NCBI GenBank assembly: GCA_025965815.1
Contig: JAOPWF010000337.1
Location: 1 to 7,836 of the forward strand
Direction: 5' to 3'
Origin: Mycobacterium sp.
GTDB taxonomy: Bacteria > Actinomycetota > Actinomycetes > Mycobacteriales > Mycobacteriaceae
DNA: 7,836 nucleotides
In this document: positions 1 to 5,688 of the stretch, in pieces
Numbering within the stretch: position 1 is the first letter of the stretch
Layout of the letters: each line of letters begins with the position of its first letter
Notes under the pieces: generated by a model
Databases searched by the model: none
Seen by the model: only the letters and a program-made list of their open reading frames with translations
What the model was told of the DNA's origin: nothing
Position numbers and translations under genes: made by a program

Positions 1-92
1 CCCTCGGTGGCCATCCGGACGGCGTGCGCCCGCCCCTGTCCGCGCGCCGCGCCAGTGATGTGTTCGACCTTGCACGCCAAACGACCTGTCAT
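1..92 (-). CDS. Short-chain dehydrogenase/reductase (mycofactocin-associated type), N-terminal fragment
   Basis: Only the first 30 codons lie in the window; the gene runs off the left edge. The visible protein begins MTGRLACKV and then has the Rossmann glycine-rich dinucleotide-binding motif TGAARGQGR at residues 13-21, followed by AHAVRMA. The TGAARGQGR(S/A)HAVR form is characteristic of the actinobacterial mycofactocin-coupled SDR family (carveol-dehydrogenase-like), which oxidises alcohols with a tightly bound NAD cofactor; that assignment is family knowledge. The ATG start is supported by a GGAGAG ribosome binding site at 106-101, 8 nt upstream. Two positions look unusual: Cys7 where this family mostly has Gly (LAGKV), and Glu-His before ITG where hydrophobic residues are usual. 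The gene lies 71 bp downstream of the thiolase-like gene on the same strand and may share its transcript. The catalytic Ser-Tyr-Lys region is outside the window, so activity and substrate cannot be judged. Confidence 0.88.
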   Translation of the reverse strand, partial: MTGRLACKVEHITGAARGQGRAHAVRMATE

Positions 93-163
93 TGACTGCT
101 CTCTCCGGTTGGGTGATCCGCACTCCAGATATACCGGGTCGACGTCCGAGGGCTCAGTCGAGA

Positions 164-1639
164 TCACTCTAAAGTCGCGGTCCCGTCGGGATGAACCTGG
201 ATCTTCGCGCCGGCGATGTCCTCGCGGACGGTCACCGCCGCTTCGGAGGGATCGGTGATCACCGCAAGGCTCCGTGCGTCCTCGGGGGTGCGCACCGCCA
301 GGAAGGCCTTCTCCGGTGACCCGTCACGATCGAACGGTGTCGTCCATGATTCGACGGTACCGACCCCTGACCATTCGACCGCGGCATCCCTGGTCGGCTC
401 CCTGTCGACCTCCGGTTGAACGTCCTCCCAGCGGAATTCGCGTTGTGGCGGCTCGGTGCCGTAGACGCCGAAGCTGTGCTTGGTGAGATAGCCACCGTTG
501 GCGGTGATCAAGCCTCGACTGCCGGGCTTGGCGATCAGCTGCTCGGCCATGGTGGCGATGGAGTGCGTGACGTAGTTGTTCCACGGTCCACCGGCGAACG
601 TCAGTCCCCCGGTCACCGTCAGTGGGCGGTCCCCATCCCCGGCCGGCAGACCGAGTTCGGCGGCCGCAATCTGGACGGCGGACGGAAAGCACGAGTAGAT
701 ATCGATGAGGTCGATGTCGTCGACGCCGGCAGCGGCCAGCACCAGCGCCCGGCGGCCTGCGACCCGGATAGCCGGCGAGCGGTGGAACTCCGCCCGTTCG
801 CCGATCGCGTAGGTGTCGTGCGAGTCCGTCCCGGCATACGGGAAAACCCAGCGCTCCGAGGGTATCTGGAGGTTGACGGCGCTCTCCACTGACGTCAGGA
901 TGAGCGCCGCTCCCTGGTCGACCATGTTGTTCGAGTTCATCAGCTTCGGGTAAGGCCAGCTGATCATTCTGTTGTCCGGTCCGGGCTGCCAGATCTCTTC
1001 GGCCGGTAACCGTTTGCGGCTCCACGCGTGCGGGTTGGCCTCGGCGACGCGACTGAACTGTGACCACAGCTCACCGATTCGCCGACGATGGTCATCGGAG
1101 GACTCCCCCGCCGCGATCCGTAACGCCTGCTCGAACATCGGGTACACGTCAGACGGCCGGTGCAGATCGATGCGCATCTCGGCCGGGCCGGCCATCGGCA
1201 CGCCGTCGTCGGCTCCATCGGCCATCGGCATCGAATCCGGCTGGCTGGTCCACGCCGCCTTGGCGCCCCTGGCGCGCAACCGCATTCGAGTGCGCCAGGT
1301 TTCGGCCCCGGCGATGAGCACCACCCCGGCACGGCCGGCCTGGATATCCAGGCACGCCTGGTTCACCAGCGACTGCGGGACGTTGCCGCCCGCCCCGGTG
1401 TAGCGGGTGACCGGATCACTGGCGTGGATACGCTGCCCGAGCAGCAGACCGGGGTCGCGGTAGCGCCAGGACAGCAGGTTGACCACCCGGATGGCGTCCA
1501 CCGCTTCCAGGACCCGCGGGTCGGCGGCCTGCCGCGCCGCCGCGGCGATCAGGTCGACGGGCTCCACCTCGGGGTTCTCGTCGTGCTGGTTCACCTGTCC
1601 GGCGCCGATCAGCACCGGTGTCCTGGGATCCACTGCCAT
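164..1639 (-). CDS. Thiolase-like protein (TLP1/acetyl-CoA acetyltransferase-like) lacking classical catalytic residues
   Basis: A 491-residue protein with a thiolase fold. It opens with DPRTPVLIGAGQVNQ, has GGNVPQSLVNQA at residues 84-95 and LIAGAETW at 108-115, a long insertion at about 120-235, and a C-terminal half with GGLTFAGGPWNNY at 344-356. About 90 extra residues follow the thiolase core, as in the mycobacterial thiolase-like type 1 (TLP1) group. Every classical thiolase motif is altered: the nucleophilic Cys position (about residue 85) is Gly, NEAF is replaced by YSCF (315-318), GHP by GGP (350-352), and the C-terminal CxG by ANGG (380-383). It probably binds acyl-CoA or a related ligand but is unlikely to do standard thiolysis or Claisen condensation; that is inference. 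The ATG at 1639 has no good Shine-Dalgarno sequence but has TAGGTT 6 nt upstream, which fits a leaderless start. It resembles M. tuberculosis Rv1867 from memory. Confidence 0.9.
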   Translation of the reverse strand: MAVDPRTPVLIGAGQVNQHDENPEVEPVDLIAAAARQAADPRVLEAVDAIRVVNLLSWRYRDPGLLLGQRIHASDPVTRYTGAGGNVPQSLVNQACLDIQAGRAGVVLIAGAETWRTRMRLRARGAKAAWTSQPDSMPMADGADDGVPMAGPAEMRIDLHRPSDVYPMFEQALRIAAGESSDDHRRRIGELWSQFSRVAEANPHAWSRKRLPAEEIWQPGPDNRMISWPYPKLMNSNNMVDQGAALILTSVESAVNLQIPSERWVFPYAGTDSHDTYAIGERAEFHRSPAIRVAGRRALVLAAAGVDDIDLIDIYSCFPSAVQIAAAELGLPAGDGDRPLTVTGGLTFAGGPWNNYVTHSIATMAEQLIAKPGSRGLITANGGYLTKHSFGVYGTEPPQREFRWEDVQPEVDREPTRDAAVEWSGVGTVESWTTPFDRDGSPEKAFLAVRTPEDARSLAVITDPSEAAVTVREDIAGAKIQVHPDGTATLE

Positions 1640-1645
1640 CCGCCG

Positions 1646-1651
1646 AACCTA
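1646..1651 (-). promoter_or_regulatory. Candidate -10 element for a leaderless thiolase-like mRNA
   Basis: Reading the minus strand, TAGGTT matches the mycobacterial -10 pattern TANNNT, and its last T is 7 nt before the A of the ATG at 1639. Initiation would therefore fall at the start codon itself. The lack of a recognisable ribosome binding site fits this. No convincing -35 is seen, which is common for mycobacterial promoters. A six-base match can arise by chance, so this is a hypothesis. Confidence 0.35.
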
Positions 1652-1654
1652 ACA

Positions 1655-1687
1655 GCCCCGCTCACCGCACCCGAGTGGTGGCGGGGC
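1655..1687 (-). terminator. GC-rich stem-loop between the ALDH remnant and the thiolase-like gene
   Basis: GCCCCGC (1655-1661) pairs with GCGGGGC (1681-1687), and CACC (1663-1666) pairs with GGTG (1677-1680). This gives an 11-bp stem with one bulged T at 1662 and a 10-nt loop. It starts 8 nt past the ALDH stop codon on the minus strand. There is no U-tract after it, so it would be a U-less hairpin of the kind proposed as terminators in mycobacteria, or a partial attenuator or mRNA stabiliser. The candidate thiolase -10 element lies just downstream, which fits a transcription-unit boundary here. The base pairing is seen directly; the function is inferred. Confidence 0.45.
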
Positions 1688-1694
1688 GCGCGGC

Positions 1695-2340
1695 TCAGGC
1701 GTGACCGACGCGGTAGATCGACTTCAGCGTCTGGTAGGCGGCAAGGCCTTCCGGTCCCAGCTCGCGGCCGAGTCCGCTGGCCTTCACACCGCCGAACGGC
1801 GACCGCATGTCGAGCTGGTAGTCATTGACCCCGATCGAGCCGGTCTGCACCGCACGCGCGATATCGGTGGCCCGCCCGGTGTCGGTCGACCACACGGTGC
1901 CGGCCAGCCCGAACTCGGTGTCGTTGGCGATATCGACGGCCTCGCGGTCGTCGGAGTAGGGAATAACGGTGAGAACGGGCCCGAAGATCTCCTCCCGGGC
2001 GATGCGATCAGAGTTGGCGACGTCCGCGAACACCGTCGGCGCGACGAACCAGCCGTGTGGCTGGTCTGCCGGGATCACGCCACCGGCAACCAGTTGGCGC
2101 GCGTTTCTTCAGCGCGTCGGCGAACCCGCCCAGCACCTCGGCGCGTTCGGCGGCCGGGCTTGAGCGCCAGGAATCGAGTGCCGACCGAGCCGCGGTGACC
2201 GCATCGTCGATGTCGGATTCCGTTGCGCTGGAACCATCGCCGAGCGGCTCGCCGGTCGCCGCCTCCACGACCGGCTGGACCTCGTCGGCCGCAACGAACC
2301 GGCCGCCGATGAACAGTGTCGCGCTCTGCGTGGTCGTCAT
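1695..2340 (-). pseudogene. Aldehyde dehydrogenase remnant with a large out-of-frame internal deletion
   Basis: Two pieces of one NAD(P)-dependent aldehyde dehydrogenase lie in different frames. The N-terminal piece starts at 2340 (MTTTQSATLFIGGRF) and runs with ALDH character through ERAEVLGGFADALKKR to about 2101. The C-terminal piece is recognisable from about 2105-2097 (ARQLVAGG) and continues GWFVAPTVF, EEIFGPVL, SPFGGVKASGLGRELG to the stop at 1695. A normal ALDH is about 480-500 residues; only about 210 are represented. The missing central part should hold the NAD-binding fold, the catalytic Glu and the nucleophilic Cys, so no active enzyme can be made. The original frame continues as nonsense to a stop near 2008, giving about 110 residues. 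An AGGAG ribosome binding site (2351-2347) favours the second of two tandem ATGs (2343, 2340). The gene begins 15 bp after the CoA-transferase stop, so it was an operon member. A real deletion and an assembly collapse are both possible. Confidence 0.9.
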
Positions 2341-2355
2341 CATGTGCTCCTGGGT

Positions 2356-4731
2356 TCAGCGGGCAGGCTCATCGGACGGCTCGGGCGGGGTGAACAGCAC
2401 ACCGTCGGCGATCAGGCGTTCGGTCTCCTCGGTGTCCATGGCCAGCACCTTCTGGCAGATCTCGCGGGTGTGTTCACCGGGCACCGGCGCGGGACGCTGG
2501 TCGGCGGGCGGAATGTTTAGATACGGCGCGGGCCCGGTCTCGCTGGGCATCGGGCTGTCGAACAACGGATGCACCATGTCGGTGAACAGCTTTCGCAGCC
2601 GAACCTGCGGATCGGCGAGCACGTCGACCGGACGATTCATCGGGGCCGCAGGCACACCCGCCCGTTGCAGCGCTTCGCCGATCTCCACCTTGTCCCGGCT
2701 ACGCGTCCACCCCGACACCTCGGCGACCAGGCCGGCACGGTTCATCGGCAGCTCGCGGCACCCCATGACGGCCGCCAGGGCGTTGCGCTCCTGGTCGGTG
2801 TGGATGGAGATCACGCACCACTCGTCATCGCCCGCGCACGGATAGACCTCGTCGACGCCGGGATCGTCGCGGACCGGCAGACCCGCGGCCCTGGCCTCTT
2901 CGGTGACATACAGCGTGTCCAGCTGGCTGATCGCCACTTCGGCCTGCGAAATGTGGACGTGCGCTCCGGTGCCGGTGCGGGCACGGCGGATGACGGCGGC
3001 CAACGCGCCGATCGCGGTGATGCGGGCGACCACGTGATCGGGGAAAATCGTGGTGGCGTCGTAGAACCCGCCGTCGGCGGCACCCGACGACCACAATGTG
3101 CTGACACCGGTGCCGGCGCGGACCAGCGGGCCGTAGCCCATCCGGGCGCTCCACGGTCCGGTGTCGCCGAACGCGCTGCTCTCGGCGAGCACGATCCGCG
3201 GATTCAATTTCCGCAGCTGGTCATAGGAGAAGCCAAGGGATGCAAGGGTTCCCGGCTTGAAATTGGCGAACACCGCGTCCGCGCCCGCCACGAGTCGACC
3301 GAAGAGCCCTGCGCCGGCCGGGTGACGCAGATCGAGGCCCAGGCTGTATTCGTTGCGGTGGGTCAGCGCCCACGATCTACTCATGGCCTGGCCGGGGCGG
3401 GTCTGCCGCAGGCCGTCGGGGTAGGCGGCGCTCTCGACCTTGATCACCTCGGCCCCCAGGTCGCCGAACAGTCGCCCGAGCTCCCCACCCGCCACAATCA
3501 CCCCGAGATCCAGAATCCGCAGTCCGTCGAACGGCCGGTGGCCACCATCGATGCCGCCTGCGGCCGACGTTGGTGATTCGAATCGCGTTGCTGCCCAGCC
3601 CGGTTCGTCCGCCCCAGCTTGCGGGGCGGGGCGGTTGAAGCCGGCATGGAGCCCGTCGACGACAAACGGCCCGACCGGGACGGCGACCTCCACCGACGTT
3701 GCGATGGTCGCGTCGGTCAACGCGCCGACCGCGCGGAAGTGGTCGGCGGTGAACACCTCAGCCGGTCCGAGCACCGCGGCGATCGGCACCCCGCGTGCCT
3801 GCCCAGCCGCCACCAGATCATCCATCGTCTGCCCCGCGAACAGATCCGCGATCAGTTCGTTGATCTCCCGGGAAGCGGCATAACGTGCGGCAATGCTGTC
3901 GAACTTCGGATCCTGGAACTCTTCGGGTTCACCCAGCCACGACCGGATGGCCCGCCATTGGCGCGGCGACAGCAGGCAGATCCGGACATGTCCGTCCAGG
4001 CACGCGAATATCGGGTAGATCTGCTGGTTTCGCGGGCGGCCGCGCCATATTTCGGTGGACTGCTTGAGTCCCGCGGCGGCCTGCCCTTCCGCGCCGAACG
4101 GCGGATCCAGCGCCTGCACCACCCCTTCGAATCGGGAGAAGTCGATGTAATCCCCTCTGCCGTAACACAATCGGTGATAGTAGGCCGCCAGTGCCGCCCA
4201 GGCCGCCTGGACCGTGGCGGTTGCCGACGCCAGTCCCCGCGGCGGCAGCACCGGCTTTCCGGAAGTCGGGCCGGTGCGCGACAGCGCGGTGGACATCGCG
4301 TAGATCACCGGATCGGTGGCCCGCCAGGACGCGTGCGGACCGTCGGTGCCGAAGTCGGTGACCGACAGCGTGACGAGGTGCTCGAACCGATCGGCAAGAT
4401 CCCGGCAGGACGTGCCGAACGCATCGGCCCGGTCGGGATTGCCGCCGTCCACCACGATGTCGGCGCTCGCCGCGAGGTCGAACAGTCGCTCCCGGTCCGC
4501 CGGCCGTGCCGGATCCAGCACCGCACTGCGCTTGTTCGCGTTGTGCAGCGCGAACGCGATGCTGACGCCCGCCACACTGGGCAGGTCGAGGCGGGCCGGG
4601 CTCCCGCCGGGCGGCTCCACCTTCAGCACGTCGGCACCGAGGTCGGTGAATATGCGGGTGACGCCGTCGCCGTCGGACCCGCAGAGATCCAGCACCCGCA
4701 CCGACGCCAGCAGTCCTCGGTCGTCGTTCAC
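2356..4731 (-). CDS. Two-domain CaiB/BaiF (family III) CoA-transferase
   Basis: A 791-residue protein made of two tandem family III CoA-transferase units, about twice the usual ~400 residues. Domain 1 starts with VRVLDLCG and has FTDLGADVLKVEPPGG and GRGDYIDFSRFEGV. Domain 2 starts at about residue 401 (FDGLRILDLG), with FGDLGAEVIKVES, NFKPGTL and RTGTGAHVHISQAE. The family moves CoA between carboxylates through an aspartyl-CoA thioester. Domain 2 keeps the candidate catalytic Asp (D565, in IFPDHVVARITAIG); the aligned position in domain 1 is Ser169 (RGLASATATVQ), so domain 1 is probably not catalytic by itself. The start chosen is GTG at 4731, which overlaps the LLM stop as GTGA and has GAGG 5 nt upstream. 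The reading frame is open further upstream, but that part lies inside the LLM gene and has no family similarity. A role in CoA activation of an alkyl or cyclic acid is inferred. Length and neighbour recall M. tuberculosis Rv1866. Confidence 0.94.
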   Translation of the reverse strand: MNDDRGLLASVRVLDLCGSDGDGVTRIFTDLGADVLKVEPPGGSPARLDLPSVAGVSIAFALHNANKRSAVLDPARPADRERLFDLAASADIVVDGGNPDRADAFGTSCRDLADRFEHLVTLSVTDFGTDGPHASWRATDPVIYAMSTALSRTGPTSGKPVLPPRGLASATATVQAAWAALAAYYHRLCYGRGDYIDFSRFEGVVQALDPPFGAEGQAAAGLKQSTEIWRGRPRNQQIYPIFACLDGHVRICLLSPRQWRAIRSWLGEPEEFQDPKFDSIAARYAASREINELIADLFAGQTMDDLVAAGQARGVPIAAVLGPAEVFTADHFRAVGALTDATIATSVEVAVPVGPFVVDGLHAGFNRPAPQAGADEPGWAATRFESPTSAAGGIDGGHRPFDGLRILDLGVIVAGGELGRLFGDLGAEVIKVESAAYPDGLRQTRPGQAMSRSWALTHRNEYSLGLDLRHPAGAGLFGRLVAGADAVFANFKPGTLASLGFSYDQLRKLNPRIVLAESSAFGDTGPWSARMGYGPLVRAGTGVSTLWSSGAADGGFYDATTIFPDHVVARITAIGALAAVIRRARTGTGAHVHISQAEVAISQLDTLYVTEEARAAGLPVRDDPGVDEVYPCAGDDEWCVISIHTDQERNALAAVMGCRELPMNRAGLVAEVSGWTRSRDKVEIGEALQRAGVPAAPMNRPVDVLADPQVRLRKLFTDMVHPLFDSPMPSETGPAPYLNIPPADQRPAPVPGEHTREICQKVLAMDTEETERLIADGVLFTPPEPSDEPAR

Positions 4732-5612
4732 AAGTACCTCGCCGCCAGTAGTCGTTCCACCCACTCCAGCTGGGCATCCGTCCCGGTGACCGCGTACATC
4801 ATGTCGACGAACGCGTCGGGGAAACCGTTGTCGTCGAGGATCCGCACCGCCTCGGCGACCTCCTCGACTTGCGCGCCCCGGGCGACGTTGATGCGCACGT
4901 GCGTGCTGACCGCCGCGGAATGCCGACCGGCCGCACGTGCGGCCGCGTCGATCGCCTGCCGCTGCGCCCGCAGTACGTCGGGCTGGACCCTGCCGGGAAC
5001 GCCGACCACCGCCAGCCAGCCGTCGGCGCGCTGCCCGATCCGCTTCAGCCCCGCCGGCGACCAGGCGCCCAGGTAGACGGGGGGACGCGGCCGCTGAACC
5101 GGCTTGAGGTCGACCCACGACGTCGGGACCGACCAGCGCGCACCCTCGAATTCCACCGGACTGGTCGTCCAGAGCGCATCCAGCGCATCCAGCAGCTCGT
5201 CCAGCTGGGCGCCGCGGCCGGTGAACGGTGCTCCGGCGGCCTGGTACTCCTCCGGGGACCAGCCGATGCCGAACCCGGGCAGCAGGCGACCGCGGCTGAT
5301 CACGTCGATGCTCGTCAGTTGGCGGGCCAGCTGTACGGGCGGATACCACGGGGCAACCAGCACACTGCTGCCGAGCCGGGCGGTGGTGGTCACCGCCGCC
5401 GCGACGGTCAACGCGGTGAACGGATCGAGGTTGGTGCGGAACTCCACCGGGACGGTGTCGGTGCCGCCGTAGCCGACGGTCGGGTCCACCGCGGCCAGCA
5501 GCCTATCCCCGACCCAGAGGCTTTCCGCGCCCAGCTGTTCCGCAGTCGAAGAGAACCGGGCCAGGTCGCCGCGCGCGGCGTCGCCGAACTGCGGCACCGC
5601 GAATCCCAGCAC
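4728..5612 (-). CDS. LLM-class F420-dependent oxidoreductase (TIGR03619-like)
   Basis: A 294-residue luciferase-like (TIM-barrel) oxidoreductase, normal length for the actinobacterial F420 subgroup. Visible hallmarks are the N-terminal LGFAVPQFG strand, [11 protein letters not shown] (28-37), [23 protein letters not shown] (62-84), the [21 protein letters not shown] segment at 107-127 that is typical of LLM cofactor-binding loops, and [25 protein letters not shown] (175-199). The family uses reduced F420 or FMN for hydride transfer or oxygenation; the substrate cannot be read from the sequence. It heads the minus-strand block and its stop overlaps the CoA-transferase start by 4 bases, which implies translational coupling. 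The start is taken as GTG at 5612 because the conserved LGFAVP strand begins there. It has no clear Shine-Dalgarno sequence but has TACGCT 7 nt upstream, suggesting a leaderless mRNA. Use of F420 rather than FMN is inferred from family and host. Confidence 0.92.
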   Translation of the reverse strand: MLGFAVPQFGDAARGDLARFSSTAEQLGAESLWVGDRLLAAVDPTVGYGGTDTVPVEFRTNLDPFTALTVAAAVTTTARLGSSVLVAPWYPPVQLARQLTSIDVISRGRLLPGFGIGWSPEEYQAAGAPFTGRGAQLDELLDALDALWTTSPVEFEGARWSVPTSWVDLKPVQRPRPPVYLGAWSPAGLKRIGQRADGWLAVVGVPGRVQPDVLRAQRQAIDAAARAAGRHSAAVSTHVRINVARGAQVEEVAEAVRILDDNGFPDAFVDMMYAVTGTDAQLEWVERLLAARYL

Positions 5613-5638
5613 GACCGTCAGCGTAGTGCTTGACGGTC
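5613..5638. repeat. Perfect 8-bp inverted repeat in the divergent intergenic region (possible operator)
   Basis: GACCGTCA (5613-5620) and TGACGGTC (5631-5638) are exact reverse complements separated by 10 bp. The repeat abuts the LLM GTG codon, contains the candidate -10 for LLM, and overlaps the candidate upstream element for xfp. Its size (26 bp overall) and place suit a dimeric repressor of TetR or similar type, but no regulator gene is in the window. It could also form a hairpin in RNA. The symmetry is seen directly; operator function is inferred. Confidence 0.5.
5620..5625 (-). promoter_or_regulatory. Candidate -10 element for a leaderless LLM-operon mRNA
   Basis: On the minus strand, TACGCT fits TANNNT and is followed by 7 nt before the GTG at 5612, placing initiation at or within one base of the start codon. 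There is no ribosome binding site in between. It overlaps the left arm and spacer of the 5613-5638 inverted repeat, so a bound regulator would block it. No good -35 was found. Confidence 0.35.
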
Positions 5639-5652
5639 AGGCATTCGGGTAC
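5628..5652 (+). promoter_or_regulatory. Candidate SigF-like promoter for xfp
   Basis: GCTT (5628-5631), a 15-nt spacer and GGGTAC (5647-5652) resemble the mycobacterial SigF pattern GTTT-N15-17-GGGTA(T/C), with one mismatch in the core of the upstream element. Initiation would be near 5659, giving a leader of about 30 nt that contains the GGAGAA ribosome binding site at 5681-5686. TTGACG at 5630-5635 also resembles a housekeeping -35, but no TANNNT box is placed correctly for it. The pattern match is seen; sigma-factor use is inferred. Confidence 0.35.
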
Positions 5653-5688
5653 GCCTGCGTCGCCCCGAATTCATCCACCCGGAGAACA

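Noticed and set aside
93..163. Possible promoter or operator between the thiolase-like and SDR genes (TATATC, GTCGAC/GACGTC palindromes)
   Set aside because: TATATC does not fit TANNNT, no spaced -35 is seen, and the 6-bp palindromes are short enough to be chance in GC-rich DNA. Only the SDR ribosome binding site is supported.
324..1067. 247-codon minus-strand frame inside the thiolase-like gene
   Set aside because: It is out of frame with a protein whose thiolase motifs run continuously through this stretch; its composition is Arg-rich and typical of a shadow frame.
2008..2100. Tail of the N-terminal ALDH frame as a possible functional short protein
   Set aside because: After the junction the residues lose all ALDH similarity and are read out of the frame that encodes the real C-terminal ALDH segment, so this is frameshift nonsense.
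3619..5076. 485-codon open frame on the plus strand
   Set aside because: It is antisense to the CoA-transferase and LLM genes, with a low-complexity Arg/Gly/Ala-rich product and no recognisable motif. It is a high-GC shadow frame.
4732..5349. Upstream extension of the CoA-transferase frame, which would give a 997-residue protein
   Set aside because: This part overlaps the LLM gene on the same strand, is Arg/Gly/Pro-rich and has no family similarity. The GTG at 4731 with its GTGA overlap and ribosome binding site is the natural start.
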